A stretch of DNA of 64,000 bases, from NCBI RefSeq assembly GCF_008691045.1, contig NZ_VMSO01000005.1, positions 89,833 through 153,832 on the forward strand, given 5' to 3'. Source of the stretch: Mediterraneibacter catenae. GTDB taxonomy: Bacteria; Bacillota; Clostridia; Lachnospirales; Lachnospiraceae. Positions within the stretch are counted from its first letter, which is position 1; each line of letters opens with the position of its first letter. Both the position numbers and the translations under genes were made by a program. Shown here piece after piece: positions 50,723 to 59,002 of this stretch. The notes below the pieces were generated by a model. It was not told the DNA's origin and did not search any database. It saw nothing but the letters and a program-made list of their open reading frames with translations.

Positions 50723-51448
50723 ATGGAAAATACCGGAACCATAACAAACGCAATAAATATAAGCAGTAAAGCTGCAATCAGAAAACAACAGCCAAAAAGA
50801 TTTCACATCAAAGAGCCCGGCAGCGCAATCACCCATTTTATCGGAATGGTGATGGCTATCTTCGCAGCCGTGCCACTGCTGTTCAAAGCTGCCCGTGAAC
50901 CGGACCGCATATATATCATATCAATGACCATATACGCAGCCAGCCTGATCCTGTTATATGCAGCCAGTACAACATACCATACATTTGATATTTCCGAAAA
51001 AGTAAATACAATATTAAAAAAGATCGATCATATGATGATCTCGGTCCTTATCGCAGGAAGCTACACGCCTGTCTGCCTTATCGTCCTGAAAGGCCGGCTC
51101 GGAATCATTCTTCTGTCGATCGTCTGGGCAATCGCTATTGCCGGAATCCTGATCAAAGCATTCTGGGTATATTGCCCGAAATGGGTATCATCCGTACTAT
51201 ATATCGGAATGGGGTGGACCTGCGTGCTGGCATTCACCCAGCTTTTGAACAATCTGTCGCCGGCAGCATTCGGCTGGCTCCTGGCAGGGGGTATTATTTA
51301 CACGGTGGGCGGTGTGATATACGCACTGAAACTGCCGTTGTTCAACAGCAGGCACAAAAATTTCGGCAGCCACGAAATCTTCCACCTCTTCGTAATGGCC
51401 GGAAGCGCATGTCATTTTGTAGTAATGTATGCGTTCCTGCTTCCGTAA
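50723..51448 (+). CDS. Hemolysin III/PAQR family membrane protein
   Basis: This 241-residue, seven-helix protein has the family motifs GSAITHFIGMVMAI, YAASTTYHTFDISEKV, IDHMMISVLIAGSYTPVCL and the C-terminal GSHEIFHLFVMAGSACHFV. The conserved His and Asp/Ser set is that of membrane-embedded hydrolases of the CREST superfamily. Many such proteins are called hemolysin III without haemolytic evidence; a membrane lipid hydrolase or homeostasis role is more general. The start follows GGGAGGTGCATATTT. Confidence 0.9.
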   Translation: MENTGTITNAINISSKAAIRKQQPKRFHIKEPGSAITHFIGMVMAIFAAVPLLFKAAREPDRIYIISMTIYAASLILLYAASTTYHTFDISEKVNTILKKIDHMMISVLIAGSYTPVCLIVLKGRLGIILLSIVWAIAIAGILIKAFWVYCPKWVSSVLYIGMGWTCVLAFTQLLNNLSPAAFGWLLAGGIIYTVGGVIYALKLPLFNSRHKNFGSHEIFHLFVMAGSACHFVVMYAFLLP

Positions 51449-51453
51449 TCTTC

Positions 51454-51484
51454 ATGTTTGCCGGGAAAATCTCCCGGCAAACAT
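51454..51484. terminator. Bidirectional terminator between hemolysin III and histidine kinase genes
   Basis: ATGTTTGCCGGGA pairs perfectly with TCCCGGCAAACAT around 5 bases; it serves two convergent genes. Confidence 0.78.
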
Positions 51485-51489
51485 ATATT

Positions 51490-52497
51490 TCACACTCTCG
51501 GAAATATGATCGTCATTTCAAATCCTTTTCCCCGCTCGGACCAGACTTCCAGCTCGAGATTAAGATCCTCCGCCATCTTCTTAGAAAGATACAGTCCCAT
51601 TCCCGTTGCTTTCTTCCCGGTATCAGTCGGATCTCCGGTAAACCCTTTTTCAAAAATATATGGCAGATCACACTCTTTCACACCGATACCATTATCGCGG
51701 ATCCGCAGTATCTCTGCGGTCTCTTCCTGCTCCAGTGTTATCGTCAGTTTCGGACTGTCCGAACTGTATTTCACTGCATTGCTCACAATCTGTCCAATCA
51801 GGAACCGAATTCCTCTGCGGTCTGTAAATACTTTGATCGAAGGCATCCGTATACTGACCTGAAAATCCTTCTCTTTCAAAAGCAGACCGTACTCTTCCAG
51901 GACTTCCTCAATACAGACATTAAGATCCAGATGTTCAAAAAGATAGTCCTTTCGGGCGCTTTTTAAACGCGCGTAATAGAGGATCTGGTTAATATGCTCC
52001 TGGAGCTGACTCCTGACATACTCCAGTTTAAATGCAGCCGGTGCGGGAATCTCATCCCCCTGATTGTCCAGCACCATTGTCAGAAGCGACAGCGGCGTCT
52101 TCGTCTCATGCGCCCACGCCTCTACATATTCCTCATAATCTTCTGCCGCAGCTTCTGCTCTGCTCCGCAATAGCTCTTTCTCCCGCAGGATATTTCCCAG
52201 CAGGCGGAGCGATTCCCGTTCGGAGGCGCTGACCGTCCGGAGCAGCTTCTCCTCATTCAGCGCGTCAGGATGATTCAGGAATACCCGGAAAGCATTCTCT
52301 TTCCTCTGCTCAGCGCGCGCCAGTACAAATGCCACAGCAATAAATAATAAAACTGTCGCAAACAGGATCATCGGCAACAATACTGCAAAAGCCTTCGCAT
52401 CGGAAAGCCATAATAAAAGCGCTGACATTGCGTCGAGCCCCAGCAGGAGCAGAAACCATGGAAGATACCGTGACAAATACTGCAGTCTATTTCTCAT
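51490..52497 (-). CDS. Intramembrane-sensing histidine kinase (BceS-like)
   Basis: The start is set at ATG 52497 (MRNRLQYLSRYLPWF), preceded by GGAGGATGAAGAGC inside the end of the response regulator gene. The 335-residue kinase has two close transmembrane helices (about 13-32 and 37-60) with almost no extracellular loop, the intramembrane-sensing layout. The H-box is EAWAHETKTPLSLL (about H130). It has an N-box IGQIVSNAVKYSS, a G1 box IRDNGIGV and GMGLYLSKK. It would take its signal from the BceAB-like transporter. It overlaps the regulator gene by 11 bases. Confidence 0.92.
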   Translation of the reverse strand: MRNRLQYLSRYLPWFLLLLGLDAMSALLLWLSDAKAFAVLLPMILFATVLLFIAVAFVLARAEQRKENAFRVFLNHPDALNEEKLLRTVSASERESLRLLGNILREKELLRSRAEAAAEDYEEYVEAWAHETKTPLSLLTMVLDNQGDEIPAPAAFKLEYVRSQLQEHINQILYYARLKSARKDYLFEHLDLNVCIEEVLEEYGLLLKEKDFQVSIRMPSIKVFTDRRGIRFLIGQIVSNAVKYSSDSPKLTITLEQEETAEILRIRDNGIGVKECDLPYIFEKGFTGDPTDTGKKATGMGLYLSKKMAEDLNLELEVWSERGKGFEMTIIFPRV

Positions 52498-53167
52498 GCT
52501 CTTCATCCTCCAGCCGGTAGCCCACACCGCGGATCGGTGTGATCTTCTGTTCCATTCCAAGTCCTGCCATCGTCTTTTTGAGCCGTGTCAGATTAACCTG
52601 GAGTGCATTCTCATCTATATATTCTGCCGTGCCCCACAGCGCCGTACACAGGTCATCTTTTGTCGCTGTCCTGTCACTTCGTGAGAGAAATGTCTCGAGC
52701 AGCCTGCCCTGATTCTTCGGAAGTATAGCAGAATTGTTATTGATGTATACCGTATAAGTCCGGCGGTCCAGGAGAAAGCCCGGACCTTCCAGTAGATTCG
52801 CCCTTCCTTCATAGCGCTTCAATACGTTGGATACCCTGGCAAGCAGCCGCTCCCTGCGGCATGGTTTGGTCAGATATTCGTCTGCTCCCAGTTCAAGTGC
52901 GTGCAGCTCATCCTTCAGCTGATCTCTCGAGGTCAGCACCAGGACCGGAAACGAATTCTTTCCTTTTATCTCTCTGCATATCTGAAATCCGCTGGTGCCC
53001 GGAAGATTAAGATCGAGCACCGCAAGATCGGGAGATAGCTGCTCTATCTGCTCTGGCACCTGTTCAAACTCAGTGATTTCTTCCACTTCATATCCTGCTT
53101 TTCTAAGCATCAGAGCCAGTTCCTCACGCATCAGAGGCTCATCCTCCACAACTGCAATCCGTTTCAT
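52487..53167 (-). CDS. OmpR-family response regulator (BceR-like)
   Basis: This 226-residue protein has a receiver domain with VVEDEPLMREE, phospho-acceptor LDLNLPG (D52) and VLTSRDQ. The C-terminal winged helix is TVYINNNSAILPKNQGRLLETF to DENALQVNLTRLKKTMAGLG. It probably controls the upstream ABC transporter genes in response to peptide antibiotics. The start follows AGGAGGTAACAGAACGGG. Confidence 0.94.
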   Translation of the reverse strand: MKRIAVVEDEPLMREELALMLRKAGYEVEEITEFEQVPEQIEQLSPDLAVLDLNLPGTSGFQICREIKGKNSFPVLVLTSRDQLKDELHALELGADEYLTKPCRRERLLARVSNVLKRYEGRANLLEGPGFLLDRRTYTVYINNNSAILPKNQGRLLETFLSRSDRTATKDDLCTALWGTAEYIDENALQVNLTRLKKTMAGLGMEQKITPIRGVGYRLEDEEHEK

Positions 53168-53243
53168 CCCGTTCTGTTACCTCCTGACTTCATCACTTTA
53201 CACCGACACCAGACACGTCGCCTTTCCGTTTCTTCCGATGCCG

Positions 53244-55325
53244 TCATTCTTCTCTCTCCGGCACCATAAGTTTCAGCAGATACCTTCTGCTGGAGCGCTT
53301 CACCGCAGACATATAGATATATTCTATCACACAGAGTACAAGAATCATAGCCGCTGAGATGAGCATCAGCTCCTGGACAGATCCCTGTGTCCTTGGAGAG
53401 AGCAGACCGGAGAACAATGCCCTCACCGCGAACAGACTGCTGGCGGCAGCTACAAGGACCGGGATACCGAAATACCAGTTAACCTGTTTCTCAGCTGACC
53501 TGCACAGAGCTTCATACACTGCGCCCAGCCGTATCAGTGTCTTATACCTGCGGTTCGTCTTCTGCTGGTTCATCAGGAACTGGACCCCGATCACGGTATT
53601 CGCAACGATGATAAAGATGATCGCCAGATAGATTGTAAGGTAGCTGGCGGCAACAATATAGAAAAGCTGACGCCCCATATTCTGCAGATAACTCTCATAA
53701 TTCAGACCGGTACCATTCAGTCTGTCATTCATACCCGAAATTGCCTGCATAAGGCCGACTCTCTCTGCTGTACTGCTGTCCAGCACCCCGTTTACATAAA
53801 CATCATATCGATTCTGTGTATAGTATTGAAATGCTTCATCCGGAAGGATAAGGGCAAAGGACAACGTAATCGAACTGTCTGTCACGACTCCTGTTGACTG
53901 TACTGTCCCGGTCAGCCGCAGAGATTCTCCGTGAAGCTGTACTTCCGGGCTGCCGGCAAGGATTCCGTTCATAATTCTGATACGGCTGTCATTGACAAAC
54001 TCTCTGTCCATATATACAGCACCTTCATTTTCTTCCAGTGCCAGTTCCGGAAGCCCTGCGATGCGGAGCAGTTCATTATATCCGCTCAAAGAGATCAGAT
54101 GAGGGAAATCTGCGTATTCCAGATTATTCAGGAGCACGTCTCTGTCCTCTGAAACAGGAAGTTTTTCAATCTCTCTCATCACACTGTCCATTGTATACAT
54201 ATTTTCAAAATCATCGTTTTTCGCATAGATATGGCCAATCTTCATTTCAAACAATTCGGAAAACGACGTGTCCAGACCTGTCTTTTTAAGAATATCCAAT
54301 ATATCTTCCGCGCTCTGTTCCTGATTTGGCTCGTCTGTATATTCCGGCAGGAATGTATAATCGAGGACATGCGTCTCCGACTTCCCGTAATGGGCAGCCA
54401 TCGCCACACCTGCGCCGAAACAGCAGAGCGCAGCCAGAATCAGAAGCGAACTGACCGCCATAGTACCTGACTGGCGGATTACATTTTCCTGTAACTGCCG
54501 TACATTGAATATATGAAGACGGCGGTCGCGTTTTCCTGTCCGCAGGATCAGACTAAATACAAATCTCAGGCCAAAGAAAAACAGAAGCGTGCCTGCAAAT
54601 CCCAGCAAAACTGTAAGCCCCATTATACGGATCTGATACCAGGACATACCTCTGATAGCCAGGTAATAAGCTGTTCCGAGACACAATATGCCGCCAAGGA
54701 GCGACAGCGCATAGACCGGTGCCGGAAGCTGTCTGCGTGTTTCTTCCGGTCTTTCTGCCAGTAGAGAACCGATCTCCCTGCGGCTGATTTTCGCACTCAG
54801 GATCAGGAAGGCCGCCAGTTTAATAATAAAGAATCCTGCTGCCGTCCAAAGCACTGCCTCCAGTGACAACGAGAAACTGTGCCCGATAATCCCTAATCCC
54901 ACCAGCCGGGCAGTCACCAGACTGATAATCTCCGACAGGAGTACAGCCGCCGGAAGTCCGATCAGAAGAGCGATGATACTGCTTCGTATATCTTCCGCCA
55001 GAAGGAGTACAAACAGCCTGTTACGCGTCATTCCCATCATCAGGTACATGCCGATCTCATGCCTGCGCCGCTCAAGCTGAAATTTGCTTGCAAAGTAGAT
55101 AAGGAAAAATAGAATGATCAGTGTCATTACATAAAAGACCGGAATCATTCCCAGGAGACGATTTACTGCATCGCTTTCCATTTCCTGCAGAAAGAGCATA
55201 ACATCCTGGCGTGACAGTGAGAGTATAATGTAAAATGCTATGATCGCGATCAGCAGAGTTGCAAAAAACATTCCGTTCTCTTTCCTGCTTCTCCGGCTGT
55301 TACGGGTGATCAGATTAAAGAACAT
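53244..55325 (-). CDS. BceB-like ABC transporter permease
   Basis: This 693-residue protein has ten predicted helices arranged 1+3+3+... and a large extracytoplasmic domain (about 315-560) between later helices, the BceB hallmark. It begins MFFNLITRNSRRSRKENGMFFATLLIAIIAF with FtsX/MacB-type permease features. BceB proteins bind lipid II-targeting peptides and signal to BceS. It overlaps bceA by 11 bases. Confidence 0.92.
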   Translation of the reverse strand: MFFNLITRNSRRSRKENGMFFATLLIAIIAFYIILSLSRQDVMLFLQEMESDAVNRLLGMIPVFYVMTLIILFFLIYFASKFQLERRRHEIGMYLMMGMTRNRLFVLLLAEDIRSSIIALLIGLPAAVLLSEIISLVTARLVGLGIIGHSFSLSLEAVLWTAAGFFIIKLAAFLILSAKISRREIGSLLAERPEETRRQLPAPVYALSLLGGILCLGTAYYLAIRGMSWYQIRIMGLTVLLGFAGTLLFFFGLRFVFSLILRTGKRDRRLHIFNVRQLQENVIRQSGTMAVSSLLILAALCCFGAGVAMAAHYGKSETHVLDYTFLPEYTDEPNQEQSAEDILDILKKTGLDTSFSELFEMKIGHIYAKNDDFENMYTMDSVMREIEKLPVSEDRDVLLNNLEYADFPHLISLSGYNELLRIAGLPELALEENEGAVYMDREFVNDSRIRIMNGILAGSPEVQLHGESLRLTGTVQSTGVVTDSSITLSFALILPDEAFQYYTQNRYDVYVNGVLDSSTAERVGLMQAISGMNDRLNGTGLNYESYLQNMGRQLFYIVAASYLTIYLAIIFIIVANTVIGVQFLMNQQKTNRRYKTLIRLGAVYEALCRSAEKQVNWYFGIPVLVAAASSLFAVRALFSGLLSPRTQGSVQELMLISAAMILVLCVIEYIYMSAVKRSSRRYLLKLMVPEREE

Positions 55326-56088
55326 TTGCGCTCCCTCCTCCCAGCTGAGACATCACTTTCAGTATCCTGTCGTAGAACTCCTGCTGTGTTTCATCCGGAG
55401 TATCCCGCCTGAGCTCGTGAAAGATCCGCCCATCCTGAATGAAAAGAATCCTTTTGCAATAACTTGCCGCATTCGAGTCATGGGTCACCATCAGGATTGT
55501 CGCATTCTCGTCCTGATTCAGTCCCGCAAGCTTTTTCATAAGTGTTTTCGCATTCCTGGAGTCCAATGCTCCTGTCGGTTCATCAGCGAGTATGATCCCC
55601 GGGTCCATGATCAGCGCCCTTGCCGCTGCGACACGCTGCTTCTGCCCGCCGGACATCTGAGACGGGAATTTGTCCAGTACATCTGTAATCTCAAGATAAG
55701 AGGCCAGACGTGACAGCCTCTTTGAGCTCTCCTTATCCGATACATTGTGAAGTGACATCGGCAACATGATATTCTCCCGCCCGGTCAGATTATCAATCAG
55801 CTCGAAATTCTGGAACAGGTATCCGATCTCTCTTCCCCTGTACGCCGCCAGTTTTTTCCCTTTCAGCGAATGGATTTCCGTACCTTTCATCATGATCTTA
55901 CCGCTGCTTGGCTCTATCACCGTGGCAATGCAGTTTAAAAGCGTCGATTTACCCGAGCCGCTGCTCCCCATAATACCGAGGAATTCTCCTTCCATTACCT
56001 GTAATGTGATTCCATCCAGGGCTTTCGTCTGATTCCCCTGTCTACCGTAATATTTCTTTAAATCCTCAATTTCAAGAACCGTTTCCAT
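55315..56088 (-). CDS. BceA-like ABC transporter ATPase
   Basis: The start is set at ATG 56088 (METVLEIEDLKKYYG), with GGGAGGTGCCGATA upstream; the GTG three codons earlier lies in that site. The 257-residue ATPase has Walker A IMGSSGSGKSTLLNCI, signature SQMSGGQKQRVAAARAL, Walker B GIILADEPTGALDS and the H-loop MVTHDS. It powers the BceB-like permease for peptide antibiotic resistance. It is the first gene of bceA-bceB-(76-base gap)-bceR-bceS. Confidence 0.94.
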   Translation of the reverse strand: METVLEIEDLKKYYGRQGNQTKALDGITLQVMEGEFLGIMGSSGSGKSTLLNCIATVIEPSSGKIMMKGTEIHSLKGKKLAAYRGREIGYLFQNFELIDNLTGRENIMLPMSLHNVSDKESSKRLSRLASYLEITDVLDKFPSQMSGGQKQRVAAARALIMDPGIILADEPTGALDSRNAKTLMKKLAGLNQDENATILMVTHDSNAASYCKRILFIQDGRIFHELRRDTPDETQQEFYDRILKVMSQLGGGSANVL

Positions 56089-56108
56089 TATCGGCACCTC
56101 CCTTGTTC

Positions 56109-56128
56109 TATGCTATGATGATAGCATA
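56109..56128 (-). promoter_or_regulatory. Dyad overlapping the bceA promoter
   Basis: TATGCTAT-GATG-ATAGCATA is a perfect 8-base dyad 21 bases upstream of the bceA ATG. On the minus strand TGCTATCAT is an extended -10. It does not match the BceR TnACA-N4-TGTAA box, so another regulator may bind. Confidence 0.4.
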
Positions 56129-56199
56129 TGACAGGGAAAGAAAACACTTACAGCTGATGAAAGGTTTTATGAATTGTTTTCAAATAAGTCAAAAAAGCA

Positions 56200-56329
56200 G
56201 CCGGGAGATATGTATTGTGTACGCACCTTTGAGCTGCGTCGGCACTTGGAGCGCGTCTTTTGCGCTCCTACGTACCGTTACGCAGCGACAGAGCGAAAGC
56301 GCGTGCGCTAACAATACATATCTCCCGGC
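56200..56329. terminator. 130-base compound hairpin with perfect 19-base arms
   Basis: GCCGGGAGATATGTATTGT (56200-56218) pairs perfectly with ACAATACATATCTCCCGGC (56311-56329). Inside, GCTGCGT/ACGCAGC and GGAGCGC/GCGCTCC build a second long stem. Outside, CAAATAAGTC and ACTTATCTG extend it further. On the minus strand the structure is followed by TGCTTTTTTG and on the plus strand by GGAAATTTTT, so it can terminate both ways. It separates the metabolosome operon end from bceA. Confidence 0.7.
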
Positions 56330-56360
56330 GGAAATTTTTACTTATCTGAAAATCCGTCTC

Positions 56361-57506
56361 CTACCAGAGAGCTTTATAAATCCTTATTACATCATCTTTT
56401 GTCGGCACTCTCGGATTCGTTGCAGTACATGCGTCTTCAAGCGCCGCATCAGCCATACGGTCAATTGCCTTGAAGTATTCGTCCTCCGAAATAGTACCGA
56501 TCTGTGAGATTGACAGCGGAATATCCATCTCTTTCAACATGAACTGTACCCAGTTCACGAGAGATCTGACTGTCATGATCTTATTATAGCTGCTCAGTCC
56601 CAGTATCTGGGCCACCGTTGAGTATCTCTTCACGGCAGGAAGATACTCCGAACGGCTCTTGCTATGCTTATTAATGTCACTGTTAAACTCAATGATATGT
56701 GGCAACAGCATTGCGTTAGCGCGTCCATGGGGTATGTGGAATGTAGCTCCAAGCTGATGTGCCATACCATGATTCAGGCCAAGCGATGCACAATTGAATG
56801 CAAGTCCTGCCAGGCAGGACGCCGAATGCATCTTCTGTCGTGCATGAGTATCATTTCCGTCAAGATATGCTCTCAGGAGGAACACTCCACATATCTCAAT
56901 CGCTTTCTCGGCCAAAGCTGTTGAGAAATCATTTCTGTTCGTACTGACACACGCCTCCAGGGCATGTGTGAATACATCCATTCCCGTATCTGCCGTAATA
57001 GCCGGGGGAACACTTTTTACAAGTTCCGCATCAAGGATTGCTTCGTCCGGTGTCATAGATCTCGCCACCAGCGGATACTTCACCTGCTCTTCCGGATTTG
57101 TGACAACCGCAAACGATGTTACTTCTGAACCGGTTCCACTTGTCGTAGGAATAGCGATCAACCCTACTTCAGCATAATGATCTACCCGGAGCGCGAACTC
57201 GCGGATCGACTTTGATGAGTCGATAGCAGAACCGCCGCCCACTGCGACGATCGCATCCGGTCTGTACTCGAGCATCTTTTTGACACCCTCGCTGATTTTT
57301 TCAATCGGCGGGTCAGGCACCACATCTTTAAATATCTCAAACTGCTTATTGCCTCTCTTCAAAGGATCTGTAACCAGATCTATCAGTTCACCCTGAGCAA
57401 TGAACGGATCCGTTACTATCATTACTTTCTGATAAGGGATCTCCGCAAGCCGTTCAAGTGCCTGATCTCCGAAATATATTCTTGTTTTAATATCAAAGCT
57501 TTTCAT
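56361..57506 (-). CDS. Iron-containing alcohol dehydrogenase (PduQ-like)
   Basis: This 381-residue group III dehydrogenase has the NAD site VAVGGGSAIDSSKSIREF, PTTSGTGSEVTSFAVVT, and the iron ligands in TADTGMDVFTHALEACV, NHGMAHQLGATFHIPHGRANA. It reduces an aldehyde to the alcohol and regenerates NAD. Its place at the end of the metabolosome operon, and its similarity to PduQ (1-propanol dehydrogenase) and FucO, make an internal NAD-recycling role likely. No N-terminal encapsulation helix is seen. Confidence 0.9.
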   Translation of the reverse strand: MKSFDIKTRIYFGDQALERLAEIPYQKVMIVTDPFIAQGELIDLVTDPLKRGNKQFEIFKDVVPDPPIEKISEGVKKMLEYRPDAIVAVGGGSAIDSSKSIREFALRVDHYAEVGLIAIPTTSGTGSEVTSFAVVTNPEEQVKYPLVARSMTPDEAILDAELVKSVPPAITADTGMDVFTHALEACVSTNRNDFSTALAEKAIEICGVFLLRAYLDGNDTHARQKMHSASCLAGLAFNCASLGLNHGMAHQLGATFHIPHGRANAMLLPHIIEFNSDINKHSKSRSEYLPAVKRYSTVAQILGLSSYNKIMTVRSLVNWVQFMLKEMDIPLSISQIGTISEDEYFKAIDRMADAALEDACTATNPRVPTKDDVIRIYKALW

Positions 57507-57551
57507 AGCTGTCCTCTCTTCATTCAGACCCGGTACATCATCCAGTACATT

Positions 57552-58322
57552 CTATTTTGGATAAATGCACTGGATACCTGAATCTTTAAATACCTGGAGC
57601 CATTTATCCTCTGGTTTCTCATTCGTTATTACTGTTGTCAGGTCATCCAGAGTTCCAATCTCCGTAAATGCTATCCGGTCAAATTTGCTGCTGTCGATTG
57701 CCAGGATTTTCTCTTTTGCCGCTTTAAGCATCGTTCTTTTATTGTTGGCATGCAGATCATCTGAATCCGTAAATCCTGCTGTTACGTCAATGCCCTTACA
57801 GGAAATTATAGCTTTGTCGACATGATAGCTGCCGAGCATCCTGTCAGTCTGCGGCCCCACGAGTGCAAATGATCCCTCCCTCGATGCACCTCCTGTCGAC
57901 AAGACAGTCCAGTCCTGCACATCAAACAACTCAATGATAATCTCGATAGAATTGGTTATAACTGTCAGGTTTTTCCTGCCTTTCTCCTGCAGCGCTTTCG
58001 CAATATACACCGCGGTCGTGCTCGCATCAAGCATAATACTGTCTCCGTCCTTTACCAGTCCGGCTACCAGCTCTGCTATATGCTGCTTACCTACGATATT
58101 ACGGTTCTTTCTGATATTAAACGGCAGTTCAATATTAACATTTTCGTTGATAACGGCTCCGCCGTAACTTTTTATAGCATAGCCGTCATTCACCAGCTTC
58201 TCTAGGTCGCGTCTGATTGTTTCCTCCGAAACGTCATACAGCTGGCTTAATTCACTTACAACAACTCTTCGGTCTGTCTGAAGCTTTTCCAGGATCTCGT
58301 TACGTCTTTCTATTGCAAGCAT
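57552..58322 (-). CDS. DeoR-family regulator of the metabolosome locus
   Basis: The start is set at ATG 58322 (MLAIERRNEILEKLQ), preceded by GGGGGCAGTGGG. The 256-residue protein has the DeoR helix-turn-helix (about 1-57; VVVSELSQLYDVSEETIRRDLEKL) and the DeoR sensor domain (LDASTTAVYIAKAL, ITNSIEIIIELF, STGGASREGSFALVGPQ, VDKAIISCKGID). The sensor usually binds a sugar phosphate. Within the operon it may be a pathway-specific repressor; in relatives the inducer comes from deoxysugar breakdown. Confidence 0.92.
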   Translation of the reverse strand: MLAIERRNEILEKLQTDRRVVVSELSQLYDVSEETIRRDLEKLVNDGYAIKSYGGAVINENVNIELPFNIRKNRNIVGKQHIAELVAGLVKDGDSIMLDASTTAVYIAKALQEKGRKNLTVITNSIEIIIELFDVQDWTVLSTGGASREGSFALVGPQTDRMLGSYHVDKAIISCKGIDVTAGFTDSDDLHANNKRTMLKAAKEKILAIDSSKFDRIAFTEIGTLDDLTTVITNEKPEDKWLQVFKDSGIQCIYPK

Positions 58323-58437
58323 CCCACTGCCCCCTGTCAACGACAAAACAGACCCTCCGACCGCTCTGCACCAGTACGGAAATACACCCGTATCACTGCA
58401 GGTTTAAGCAGGGGAGAGCCTGTCTGTTCTTAGCTTT

Positions 58438-58986
58438 TTATAAAATTGCATCGCGAATCTGAGCATCCGGATGAGCGATAACTGACGAATCGAGGAACAT
58501 GCCTCTGTCTTTCACCGCTTCTTTTGCCCGTTCGATCGCTGCTTCAACAGCAGCTACTTCGCCTGTCAGCAGCATATATGATTTTCCGCACATACCCCTC
58601 GCGATACGCAGCTCGATCAGATCGACGATCGCTGTCTTTGCCGCTTCATCGGCCGCCACAATAATGGATGCAGCGTCGTACGTCTCAAAGATACCGAGTG
58701 CTGACACATCCTCTATCTTTGATGCACCGTAAATCGCCGGGAAAATAGATTCATGCGGGTTTCCGAGTACAAAACTGTCGATCAGGTGGAAACCGTGCAG
58801 CTCTTTGGCATTGTCCACCGCTGCTTTTACGGCGCTTAAGTCACCTGTAATGATCGCAATATACTTACCCGGACATACTGTCTGAGCTTCGATTATACTG
58901 ACTTCAGAGGTCTTTACCATAGCGTCTGTCGCGGTAATGCCTGCTGAAACAGTCTTATATTCTACCATTCCAATTGCCTTACTCAT
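58438..58986 (-). CDS. PduT-like trimeric shell protein (BMC-T, tandem BMC domains)
   Basis: The start is set at ATG 58986 (MSKAIGMVEYKTVSAG); the GTG three codons earlier sits at the ribosome binding site GGAAGGACG. The 182-residue protein has two BMC domains (about 3-90 and 95-180). TVCPGKYIAIITGDL places Cys38 at the same position as the iron-sulfur cluster Cys of PduT, and GMCGKSYMLLTGEVAAVE is the second domain. In PduT the central [4Fe-4S] is thought to carry electrons across the shell and to pair with PduS, whose gene is directly upstream. Confidence 0.94.
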   Translation of the reverse strand: MSKAIGMVEYKTVSAGITATDAMVKTSEVSIIEAQTVCPGKYIAIITGDLSAVKAAVDNAKELHGFHLIDSFVLGNPHESIFPAIYGASKIEDVSALGIFETYDAASIIVAADEAAKTAIVDLIELRIARGMCGKSYMLLTGEVAAVEAAIERAKEAVKDRGMFLDSSVIAHPDAQIRDAIL

Positions 58987-59002
58987 TGCCTGCACGTCCT
59001 TC

